Positions 32,970-40,792 of a stretch of DNA of 64,000 nucleotides are shown here, piece by piece (the first letter of the stretch is position 1; every line of letters starts with the position of its first letter). The notes under the pieces were generated by a model that was not told the DNA's origin, did no database searches, and was given only the letters and a program-made list of their open reading frames with translations. The stretch spans positions 62,001-126,000 of the forward strand of contig CAVTFG010000019.1 of NCBI GenBank assembly GCA_963734015.1, in the 5' to 3' direction. The translations under genes and the position numbers were made by a program. Source of the stretch: JALZKA01 sp963734015 (GTDB lineage: Bacteria; Actinomycetota; Thermoleophilia; Solirubrobacterales; 70-9).

Positions 32970-35206
32970 ATCTCCTCGAACGTCACCTCACGCCCCGGGG
33001 GCGCCAGCCACCGTCCCGACTCCCAGCGGACCGCGGTGCCGTCCGCCAGCCGCGCCTTGGCGCGACCCGTCGCCGGCCGGCCCCAGAGCCGCGCCTCCAG
33101 CGGCCGCTCGGACTCGGGCGTGTCGCCCAGTCCAGCCGCCACGTGCTCGCTCGGGTAGGTGACGATCAGCGAACCGCGCCGGACCCAGATCGGGATCCTG
33201 TCCAGCGGAGCCGGGGTGATCGCGTCGTGCCCGCCGACCGCCGGCTCGCCGGTCCAGAAGTCGAGCCACTCGCCCCGCGGCAGGTACACCCGCCGCTCGC
33301 GCGCGCCCTGCTCGAGGACGGGCGCGACCCAGAGCGCCGGGCCGAAGCCGTAGGCGTCGGCGATCTGCCAGCCGCGCGAATCGCCCGGATCCACCAGGCA
33401 GAGCGGCCTCGTGATCGGCAGCCCGGTGCGCTCGGCGGTCGCCGCGGCCGCGCGGATATAGGGCACCAGGCGCTCGTGGAGAAGCACGAGCTCGCGATAG
33501 ATCCGGAGCGTCTCGGCGTCGTAGCGCCACGCTTCCTGCGCGAACCTGCCGTGCGCCTGCATCAGCGGCGTGAGCGCGCCGAACGCCGTCCACCGCAGCA
33601 GCAGCTCCTTCGGACAGCGCTCGACGAGCATCCGGCCCAGGTATCCGCCGACGTCGTGGGACCAATTGGAGAATCCGCTCGCGGCCGCGGTCAGGGTCGC
33701 GGCGACCAGGGTGCGTAGCGACCACCAGTCGGAGACCTGGTCGCCGCCCCAGAGCATGCCGGTGGCCTGCTGACCGGTCCAGCCCGAGCGCCCGAAGAGC
33801 ACGCCGTCACCGCGGTGGACCTCGTCCAGCACCTCCTGCATCGTCCGCCGGTAGAGGTCGCCGAACGCCCAGGCGGCCTCGGCGCCGGTCCGCCCGTCCG
33901 CGAAGCGCGCGTCCGGCGGCACGTAGTAGCCCTCGCCGTCGTCGGCCTTGATCCCCTGGACGCCCATCGCGAGCACCGAGCGCGCCTGGCGCTGCCACCA
34001 GCGGCGCGCCGCCGGGGAGGTGAAGTCGACGATCGAACCGGTGCCCATCCACCACCGACCGACCCACGCGTTGCCGTCGCGGCCGCGAACGAAGTGACCC
34101 GCCAGCGCCCCCTCGGAGTAGTTGTCGGCCGGCCGCGCGTGCATCCTCTCGGATTCGCGGTCGGGCGGGCGCTGGCCGTCGGACGAGTCCAGGTTCGTCC
34201 ACGGTGTCACCCAGACCACCGTCCGCACCCCGTCGGCGCGCATCCCCTGGATGAGCCCGCGCGGATCCGGGAACTGGTGCGGGTTGAACCGCCACGTGTT
34301 GTACTGCGTCTCCCACGGCGAGTCGATCACGATCGCGTCGAGCGGCAGGTCGTTCTCCCGGTAGCCGCGCCAGTCCTCCTCCACGTCGCGCTGGTGCTCG
34401 TAGACGTCCCGGCTCTTCCAGTGGCCGTATGCCCACTCGGGGAGGACCGGCGCCGTCCCGGTCATCCGCAGGTACCGCCGCAGGCGTGCCGCCGGGGTCG
34501 GGTCGCAGAAGAAATGGAGCCGGAGCGGGCCCGCGGCGCCGCGTTGGGAGAGCGAGAGCTCGGGGCCGGCCAGGTCGAGGTCCAGTCCGGGGCCCCAGGT
34601 CTCCGCCCAGAGCGCCCAGCCGGCACTCGACAGCAGCCACGGCGCTGGGACGTAGTCGCCCTGGGGGATCCCGCCCTCGGCCAGCATGTCCTGCGGGCAG
34701 TCGGGGCCCGTGTAGCGGCGGTCGGCACCGAGCCGGATGCGCCGCCCGCGCTGGTCGAAGGGCAGCCCGTGCCGGGCGCCGAGGCCGGTCAGGCGCTCCT
34801 CGTCGGCGGCCCGCCAGCCGGCCTCGAGGCGGAACGGCTCCGGGTCGCCCCGCAGCTCCACCAGAACCTGCTCCGCGGCGGGGATCGCCACACGCACGCG
34901 GGCCGTGCCCGCACCCGCGGCGGCGCGGAGCGCGATCCCCGCACCCGCGTCACGTGGATCGCTCTCGACGATCGCGGCGGTCACCGGCTCCAGCTCGCCC
35001 CAGGTCTCCTCCGGGACGACGCCCTCGGTGATCTGGATCAGGCGCTCGCCGCCGGAGCCGCTGCGCAGCCCGAGCCGCAGGTCATCCACCACCGGCCCCC
35101 CGGCCCGGTTGATGGAGACCCGCAGTGGATCGAGCGCGACCTCAACGGCAAGTCGTCCCCGATCGAGGCGCACGGTCCGGGCATCCCGCTCGATCGTCGC
35201 GGCCAC
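32966..35206 (-). CDS. glycoside hydrolase family 31 (alpha-glucosidase/xylosidase type)
   Basis: About 746 residues. N-terminal galactose-mutarotase-like and beta-sandwich region, then a TIM barrel with LPLDAIVIDSPWETQYNTW, the nucleophile segment GIKADDGEGYYV, the acid/base segment MLWGGDQVSDWW and SHDVGGYLG. A C-terminal beta domain follows (YGFGPALWVAPVLEQGAR...LPRGEWLDFWTGE). It probably releases alpha-linked glucose or xylose; no signal peptide is evident, so it is likely cytoplasmic. I prefer GTG 35206 over GTG 35266, which would fall in the Pho box; the start is uncertain. Confidence 0.88.
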   Translation of the reverse strand: MAATIERDARTVRLDRGRLAVEVALDPLRVSINRAGGPVVDDLRLGLRSGSGGERLIQITEGVVPEETWGELEPVTAAIVESDPRDAGAGIALRAAAGAGTARVRVAIPAAEQVLVELRGDPEPFRLEAGWRAADEERLTGLGARHGLPFDQRGRRIRLGADRRYTGPDCPQDMLAEGGIPQGDYVPAPWLLSSAGWALWAETWGPGLDLDLAGPELSLSQRGAAGPLRLHFFCDPTPAARLRRYLRMTGTAPVLPEWAYGHWKSRDVYEHQRDVEEDWRGYRENDLPLDAIVIDSPWETQYNTWRFNPHQFPDPRGLIQGMRADGVRTVVWVTPWTNLDSSDGQRPPDRESERMHARPADNYSEGALAGHFVRGRDGNAWVGRWWMGTGSIVDFTSPAARRWWQRQARSVLAMGVQGIKADDGEGYYVPPDARFADGRTGAEAAWAFGDLYRRTMQEVLDEVHRGDGVLFGRSGWTGQQATGMLWGGDQVSDWWSLRTLVAATLTAAASGFSNWSHDVGGYLGRMLVERCPKELLLRWTAFGALTPLMQAHGRFAQEAWRYDAETLRIYRELVLLHERLVPYIRAAAATAERTGLPITRPLCLVDPGDSRGWQIADAYGFGPALWVAPVLEQGARERRVYLPRGEWLDFWTGEPAVGGHDAITPAPLDRIPIWVRRGSLIVTYPSEHVAAGLGDTPESERPLEARLWGRPATGRAKARLADGTAVRWESGRWLAPPGREVTFEEI

Positions 35207-35236
35207 GCACCCACGGTCGCAGCGGATACGTGCCTG

Positions 35237-35302
35237 CCGGTTACCAGTGGGTGAACGGGCGTTCACGGCGGATTCACTTCAGGTTCTCCGGCTGGTAACC
35301 GG
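35237..35302. repeat. 11-bp inverted repeat bracketing the Pho box 4 promoter region
   Basis: CCGGTTACCAG at 35237-35247 and its exact reverse complement CTGGTAACCGG at 35292-35302 flank the Pho box between the divergent GH31 and glycosyltransferase genes. It might be a second operator, a looping pair or a stem in the leader RNA. Confidence 0.5.
35261..35288 (+). promoter_or_regulatory. Pho box 4 upstream of the PHP-glycosyltransferase gene
   Basis: Three units with 11-bp period: GTTCACGGCGG (35261), ATTCACTTCAG (35272) and the weaker GTTCTCCGGCT (35283). They lie about 75 to 105 bp upstream of the ATG at 35365 on its strand and also within the upstream region of the divergent GH31 gene. Confidence 0.65.
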
Positions 35303-35364
35303 ACCGGGGCGCGCCGACCTCAAGCTGGAACCGTTCAATTGCAGGCAATTCCAAGGGAGCAACG

Positions 35365-37737
35365 ATGATTCCCAATCAGGCCAGGGCCGACATGCACTGT
35401 CACTCGACCGCGTCCGAGCTCGCGAAGCTCGGGATCCAGCGCAGCGTCGGGCTTCCCGAATGCGCGACGCCTCCGGAGGAGGTCTACGAGCTCGCGAAGT
35501 CCAGGGGGATGGACTTCGTGACGATCACGGACCACGACACGATCGCCGGCTGCCTCGAGCTCGCCGACCGGTCGGACGTCTTCGTCTCCGAGGAGCTGAC
35601 GACCTGGTTCGCCGACGAGCCGCAGGCGGTCCACGTCCTTTGTTACGGGATCACGCCGGAGGACCACGAGTTCCTCCAGGCTCACGCCCGCGACCTCGAG
35701 ACGTGCGCGGCGTATCTGCACGAGCACGAGATCACCTGCGCGCTGGCACATCCGTTCTTCCACGTGGCCGCGCCACTGACCGCGCGCCACCGGCGCCGGC
35801 TGGCGCAGCTCTTTCCCGTTTGGGAGGTCCGCAACGGCTCGCGCGCACGCGAGCTGAACATGCCCGCCGCCGTCTACATCGAGACCCACGGGGGCACCGG
35901 GATCGGGGGGTCCGACGACCATGCCGGCGTGGATATCGGGCGCACGTACACCGAGACGGCGCCCGCGTCCTCGCCGGAACAGTTTCTGGAGCACATCCGC
36001 GTGGGCCACGCCGAGTCGGCCGGGAGCCAGGGCAGCGCCGCCAAGTGGGCGCATGCGGCGCTTGCGCTGGCCACTCGCTCGCTCATTCGTGAGGGTGAGG
36101 TCGCCGAAACCGGGCCGGTCAATCCCGCTGCCGTGCTGGAGATCGCCGAGCGGGTCGTGGCCGACGGCGGGGAGCGCGGGGGCGAGGCCAAGGCGAACCT
36201 CGGCTCAGGCGAGGCGACGGCCCTGCTTCGCGCCTGGCTCGACTCGGTTGACCTGCCAACGGACCCGCCGGCGCTGATCGCGCTCATGAAGGCCGACGAC
36301 TTCAGCCATTCGGACCTGTTCCGGCGGGTGAAGCGGATCCACGAGCGCAAGCTGCGGGAGGCAGTTGAGGCGGTGTCCGTGGCGGTCGAGCGCCGTGACG
36401 GCTATGGGGAAGCGGCAACGGCCCTGTTCGAGTCGGTGATCCCGGCGATTCCCTACGTGCCGTCGACAACTATCCTGGGCACCGAGAAGGCCAAGCTCTC
36501 CCGCGACGCGGAGTCCGTAAGGACGAAGCGGAGCTCCGCCGTTGTTGAGGCGGCTGATTTCCACACCGACGAGCCGCGGCGCGTCGCCCTCGTCGTGGAC
36601 GGCGTCGGCACGATGCACGGAGTCAGCCACACGATCGAGCGGCTGCGGGAGCACGGCGTTCCCGGCTACGAGGTCGAGGTCGTTGGCACGGACTCGCGGG
36701 TCGACCGCCGGCTCCCGGCGGTCGCCGAGATCGAGGTCCCGTTCTACGCCGGGATGCAGATCGGCATTCCGAGCATCCCCGAGCTTGTCGAGACGCTGGC
36801 CGAGGGCCGCTACGACCTGGTGCACCTCGCCTCGCCCGGACCCGCCGGTGTCGGAGCGGCGCTCACCGCGAGGATCGGCGACCTGCCGCTGATCGGTAGC
36901 TACCACACGGAACTCGCGGCCTACGCCGGGCTGCGCAGCGAGGACCCGGCGCTCGAGGCCGGGATGCGCATGGCGCTTTCCGTCTTCTACCGCCAGTGCA
37001 AGGTGGTGCTCTCACCGAGCCCGGCGGCCGACGACTCGCTCGCGGCGCTCGGCGTCGACCGCGACCGCATCGGGCGCTGGGCGCGCGGAGTGGACCTCGC
37101 GCTCTACGACCCGGCGCTGAGCGAGCCCGACGCCTACCCGGGCGAGATCAAGGTGCTCTACGCGGGCCGGCTGACGAAGGAGAAGGGCGTCGACCTGCTC
37201 GCCGACGGCTTCCTGCGGGCGCATCGGCGCGATCCTCGTCTGCACCTGCTGCTCGCGGGCGGAGGCCCTGAGGAAGGGGGCCTGCGAGAGCGCCTGGGCG
37301 AGCACGCCACGTTCCTCGGCTGGCTCGACCGCGAACAGCTCGCGCATGCCTACGCGAGCGCCGACGTGTTCCTGTTCTGTTCGCGAACCGACACCTACGG
37401 CCAGGTGATCGCCGAGGCGCAGGCGAGCGGCCTGCCCGTCGTTGCCGTCGGCGAGGGCGGCCCCCTCTCGCTGATCCGCGACCGCCATTCCGGCTGGCTG
37501 GTGGACTCGGACGCCGACGAGGTCGCGGCCGCGGTCGCACAGCTCGCCGCCTCGCCGTTCCTGCGTGAGCGGCTCTCGCGCTCGGCGCTCGCCGATGTGC
37601 GCGGCCGCACCTGGGACGCCGCATTCGAACAGCTCGCGGCCGGCTATGACCGAGTGCTCGCACGGAGCCGCCGCACCGGCGGCCCGGCCCTGGGCGGCGA
37701 CCCCGTCGCGCCGGCCCCGATCGTCCGCGCTGCCTGA
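35365..37737 (+). CDS. PHP-domain / GT4 glycosyltransferase fusion protein
   Basis: 790 residues in two enzymes. Residues 1 to about 240 form a PHP metal-dependent phosphoesterase: ADMHCHSTAS, VTITDHDTIAGC, ALAHPFFH and GGSDDHAG carry the metal ligands. Residues from about 400 on form a GT4 glycosyltransferase with GVGTMHGVSHTIERLRE (acceptor-side glycine loop), YHTELAAYAGLR, VLYAGRLTKEKGVDLL and the E-x7-E motif in TDTYGQVIAEAQASGLPVVAVG. The GT part resembles mannosyl/glucosyltransferases that make glycolipids. A Pho box upstream suggests a role when phosphate is scarce, such as replacing phospholipids. The linker between the domains contains an in-frame repeat (36514-36560). Confidence 0.85.
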   Translation: MIPNQARADMHCHSTASELAKLGIQRSVGLPECATPPEEVYELAKSRGMDFVTITDHDTIAGCLELADRSDVFVSEELTTWFADEPQAVHVLCYGITPEDHEFLQAHARDLETCAAYLHEHEITCALAHPFFHVAAPLTARHRRRLAQLFPVWEVRNGSRARELNMPAAVYIETHGGTGIGGSDDHAGVDIGRTYTETAPASSPEQFLEHIRVGHAESAGSQGSAAKWAHAALALATRSLIREGEVAETGPVNPAAVLEIAERVVADGGERGGEAKANLGSGEATALLRAWLDSVDLPTDPPALIALMKADDFSHSDLFRRVKRIHERKLREAVEAVSVAVERRDGYGEAATALFESVIPAIPYVPSTTILGTEKAKLSRDAESVRTKRSSAVVEAADFHTDEPRRVALVVDGVGTMHGVSHTIERLREHGVPGYEVEVVGTDSRVDRRLPAVAEIEVPFYAGMQIGIPSIPELVETLAEGRYDLVHLASPGPAGVGAALTARIGDLPLIGSYHTELAAYAGLRSEDPALEAGMRMALSVFYRQCKVVLSPSPAADDSLAALGVDRDRIGRWARGVDLALYDPALSEPDAYPGEIKVLYAGRLTKEKGVDLLADGFLRAHRRDPRLHLLLAGGGPEEGGLRERLGEHATFLGWLDREQLAHAYASADVFLFCSRTDTYGQVIAEAQASGLPVVAVGEGGPLSLIRDRHSGWLVDSDADEVAAAVAQLAASPFLRERLSRSALADVRGRTWDAAFEQLAAGYDRVLARSRRTGGPALGGDPVAPAPIVRAA
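36514..36560 (+). repeat. repeat copy D, in frame inside the PHP-GT linker
   Basis: This stretch encodes SVRTKRSSAVVEAADF and aligns with the mini-ORF at 5175-5231 (VRRSEAKPSPAVVEAADS). The core 36536-36557 is identical over 22 nt to 5203-5224 and has a CCGCC/GGCGG stem. Here it is read through in the same frame without a stop, lying between the PHP and GT4 domains where homologous proteins would be expected to have a plain linker. Confidence 0.6.
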
Positions 37738-37752
37738 CCAGGCGCTTGCGCC

Positions 37753-37768
37753 TTCACCCGGCGTTCAC
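37753..37768 (+). promoter_or_regulatory. Pho box 5 upstream of ppk
   Basis: TTCAC at 37753-37757 and again at 37764-37768, an 11-bp period, within CTTCACCCGGC-GTTCACGGCCC. It lies 41 to 56 bp upstream of the ppk ATG and directly after the glycosyltransferase stop. Confidence 0.65.
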
Positions 37769-37808
37769 GGCCCGTCGGCGCCCGCGGTCTACTATCCGTG
37801 GTCGGCCA

Positions 37809-39968
37809 ATGGAACCAACCGAGACCAGGGGCGACACGGACACGCTCGAGATCGAGGCCCCAGTCAACGGCTCGGAACAGCCGGCCACGGAAGCCATCGA
37901 CCTGGAGCACCCGGACCTCTACTTCAACCGCGAGCTCTCGTGGCTGGACTTCAACGACCGGGTCCTGCAGCTCGCCGAGGACGATTCGGTGCCGCTCTTG
38001 GAGCGGATCAAGTTCTGCGCGATCTGGGAATCGAACCTGGACGAGTTCTTCATGGTGCGGGTCGCGAACCTCGAGGACAAGCTGGAGGCGGGCCGGGACG
38101 CGCGGGGCGCCGACGGCATGCCGATAATCGAGGTCGTCGGGGCGATCCACGAGCGCGTGATCGCCCAGCGCGACCGCCTGAGCGCCTGTTTCAAGGGCCT
38201 GCGCGGCGAGCTGGAGGAGCACGGCGTACGCATCCTGCCCGTGGCCGAAGCCTCCGCTGCGGAGCTCGACGAGCTCGGTGGCGTGTTCGAGCGGCAGGTC
38301 TTCCCGACCCTCACCCCGCTCGTCATCGGGCTGGGGCGGCCGTTCCCGTACATCTCGAACCTGTCGCTGAGCCTCGCGGTGCGGCTGCGCGATCCCGAGC
38401 AGGAGACCGAGGTGCTCGCCCGGGTGAAGGTGCCGAAGGAGCTGCTCCGCCGCTTCCTGCCGATCGGGGACGGCTCTACGCTCGTGCCGCTCGACGATCT
38501 GATCGCCGCCAACGTCGGCAAGCTCTTCCCGGGCATGGAGGTGCTCGACTACTCGTTCTTCCGAGTCACCCGGGACACCGACTACGACGTCTCGGACGAG
38601 GCCGACGACCTGCTCCAGGCGGTCGAGGAGGAGCTTCGCCGCCGGCGCTTCGGCGAGGTCGTCCGGCTGGAGGTCGAGGGCGGCATGGACTCGACGCTGC
38701 GCGGCCAGCTGGTCACGGCGATGGGGCTCGAGGAGCGCGAGGCATACGAGGTCAACGGGTTGCTCGACCTCGGCGACCTCTGGGACATCTACGCGATCAA
38801 GGGCCTCCCGAGCGACCTGCGCGATCCGCCGTACACACCGGTCACCAAGCCGCGCCTGCTGGGCGAGGACGGCCAAGACGCCGACGTCTTCGCCGCGATG
38901 CGCGAGGGAGACATCCTCGTCCACCATCCGTACGACTCGTTCTCGACCTCCGTCGAGCGGTTCGTGCGCCAGGCGGTGGCCGACCCGGACGTGCTGGCGA
39001 TCAAGCAGACTGTGTACCGGACGTCGGCCGACTCGCCGCTGGTGCCGTCGCTGATCGCGGCGGCCGAGCGCGGCAAGCAGGCGGTCTGCATGGTGGAGCT
39101 GAAGGCGCGATTCGACGAGCGCGCCAACATCACCTGGGCCAAGAAGCTGGAGGAGGCCGGTGTGCACGTCGTGTACGGAATCCCGGCGCTGAAGACGCAC
39201 GTCAAATGCGTCCTTGTCGTCCGGCGCGAGGGCGACGGGGTCCGCCACTACGCCCATGTCGGGACCGGCAACTACAACCCGAAGACCGCGCGGATCTACA
39301 CGGACCTCGGGCTCTTCACCTGCGACCAGGACCTCGGTTCCGACCTCGCCGAGATGTTCAACTACCTCACGGGCTACGCCCGCCCGACGGGCTTCCGCAA
39401 GGCGCTGATCGCTCCGCACAACCTCAGCGAGAGCATCCTCGACGAGATCGAGCGGACCATCGCGGCGCACAGCCCGGACACGCCGGCTCGGATCCGGCTG
39501 AAGATGAACTCCCTGCTTGACGCCAGGTCGATCCAGGCGCTCTACCGTGCCTCGCAGGCGGGGGTGAGAGTGCAGGTCAACGTCCGCGGGATCTGTGCCC
39601 TGCGCCCGGGGGTGCCGGGCGTCTCGGAGAACATCGAGGTCACCTCGGTGGTCGGCCGTTTCCTCGAGCACTCCAGGATCTACTCGTTCGAGCGCCCGGG
39701 CGAGGACGAGCGCATCTACATCGGCTCGGCCGACCTGATGCCGCGCAACCTCTACAACCGGGTGGAGCTGGTCGTGCCGATCGAGGACGCACGTATCCGC
39801 GCGGAGCTGCTCGACGTGCTCGACCGCTCGCTGGCCGACAACATGAACGCCTGGGAGCTGCGCGAGGACGGGAGCTGGGAGCGCCGGGCGGTCGTCGGCG
39901 AGCCGCGCTCCGTGCAGCGCGAGCTGATCGACCGCCACCAGGCCCGGGCATCCGAGCCCGCGCATTAG
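37809..39968 (+). CDS. ppk1: polyphosphate kinase 1
   Basis: Transfers the gamma-phosphate of ATP to polyphosphate, reversibly. The 719-residue product has the four PPK1 domains: N domain NRELSWLDFNDRVLQLAEDD; head domain HPYDSF nearby; C1 with ALKTHVKCVLVVRRE, whose His is the autophosphorylated one (E. coli His435); and HYAHVGTGNYNPKTARIYTDLG. C2 has VVGRFLEHSRIYSFE (second conserved His) and YIGSADLMPRNLYNRVE. The ATG at 37809 is chosen; the longer frame overlaps the Pho box. Together with ppx and the CHAD genes it forms the polyphosphate part of the island. Confidence 0.96.
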   Translation: MEPTETRGDTDTLEIEAPVNGSEQPATEAIDLEHPDLYFNRELSWLDFNDRVLQLAEDDSVPLLERIKFCAIWESNLDEFFMVRVANLEDKLEAGRDARGADGMPIIEVVGAIHERVIAQRDRLSACFKGLRGELEEHGVRILPVAEASAAELDELGGVFERQVFPTLTPLVIGLGRPFPYISNLSLSLAVRLRDPEQETEVLARVKVPKELLRRFLPIGDGSTLVPLDDLIAANVGKLFPGMEVLDYSFFRVTRDTDYDVSDEADDLLQAVEEELRRRRFGEVVRLEVEGGMDSTLRGQLVTAMGLEEREAYEVNGLLDLGDLWDIYAIKGLPSDLRDPPYTPVTKPRLLGEDGQDADVFAAMREGDILVHHPYDSFSTSVERFVRQAVADPDVLAIKQTVYRTSADSPLVPSLIAAAERGKQAVCMVELKARFDERANITWAKKLEEAGVHVVYGIPALKTHVKCVLVVRREGDGVRHYAHVGTGNYNPKTARIYTDLGLFTCDQDLGSDLAEMFNYLTGYARPTGFRKALIAPHNLSESILDEIERTIAAHSPDTPARIRLKMNSLLDARSIQALYRASQAGVRVQVNVRGICALRPGVPGVSENIEVTSVVGRFLEHSRIYSFERPGEDERIYIGSADLMPRNLYNRVELVVPIEDARIRAELLDVLDRSLADNMNAWELREDGSWERRAVVGEPRSVQRELIDRHQARASEPAH

Positions 39969-39987
39969 TCAATACGAGCGCCACGGC

Positions 39988-40773
39988 ATGGAGGGCCTTC
40001 GGCTCACGCATATCGGTGGCCCGACGCTCCTGATCGAGGCCGGCGGCTGGCGGCTCCTCACGGACCCGACGTTCGACCCGCCGGGCGGCGCCTACCGGTT
40101 CGGATGGGGGACCGGATCGCGGAAGCTCGCCGGGCCCGCGATCGACGCGTCCGAGATCGGGCCGATCGACGCCGTGCTCCTCAGCCACGACCACCATGAC
40201 GACAACCTCGACGCGCGAGGTCGCGAGCTGCTCGACTCGGTCGACCTGGTCATTACGACCGCGTCCGGCGCCAAGCGGCTGGGCGGCGGCGCCCGCGGCC
40301 TCGAGCCCTGGGCGACGACGCGGCTGGAGCGGGACGGGCGACCGCCGATCAACCTCACCGCGACACCATGCCGCCACGGCCCGCCGCTGAGCCACCCGCT
40401 GGTCGGCGACGTGATCGGGTTCGGGCTCTCCTGGGAGGGACAGGGCCAACAAGTGCTCTGGATCTCGGGCGACACGGTCCTCTACGACGGCGTGCGCGAG
40501 GTCGCTGACCGGCTCGACGTGGACACGGCCGTCCTCCACCTCGGCGGTGTGCGGTTCCCGGTGACCGGCCCCGTCCGCTACACGATGACGGGCCGGGACG
40601 CGGTCGAGATGTGCCGGCTTCTCCGCCCCCGCGTCGCGATCCCGATCCACTACGAGGGCTGGAAGCATTTCCGGCAGGGCCGGGAGGCGGTGGAGCGGGA
40701 GCTCGCGGACGCATCCGAGGACGTGCGCGACGCGATTCGCTGGCTCCCGATCGGCGTGGCGGTCGAGACGTGA
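39988..40773 (+). CDS. MBL-fold metal-dependent hydrolase (UlaG-like)
   Basis: 261 residues of the metallo-beta-lactamase fold, similar to L-ascorbate-6-phosphate lactonase and NAPE-PLD-like hydrolases. It has LTHIGGPTLLIEAGGWRLLTDPTFD (strand and Asp), VLLSHDHHDDNLD (metal motif), ATPCRHGP, WISGDTVLYDG and IPIHYEGWKHF. The usual HxHxDH is HDHHDD here, so the last His is replaced by Asp; relatives in this group vary at this spot. The substrate is unknown. It begins 19 nt after ppk. Confidence 0.8.
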   Translation: MEGLRLTHIGGPTLLIEAGGWRLLTDPTFDPPGGAYRFGWGTGSRKLAGPAIDASEIGPIDAVLLSHDHHDDNLDARGRELLDSVDLVITTASGAKRLGGGARGLEPWATTRLERDGRPPINLTATPCRHGPPLSHPLVGDVIGFGLSWEGQGQQVLWISGDTVLYDGVREVADRLDVDTAVLHLGGVRFPVTGPVRYTMTGRDAVEMCRLLRPRVAIPIHYEGWKHFRQGREAVERELADASEDVRDAIRWLPIGVAVET

Positions 40774-40792
40774 ACGCGGCAAACTCCCGGGC

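Noticed and set aside
37565..39520. A 651-codon plus-strand frame overlapping ppk
   Set aside because: It is an alternative frame of ppk with Arg/Gly/Ala-rich shadow composition and no family match.
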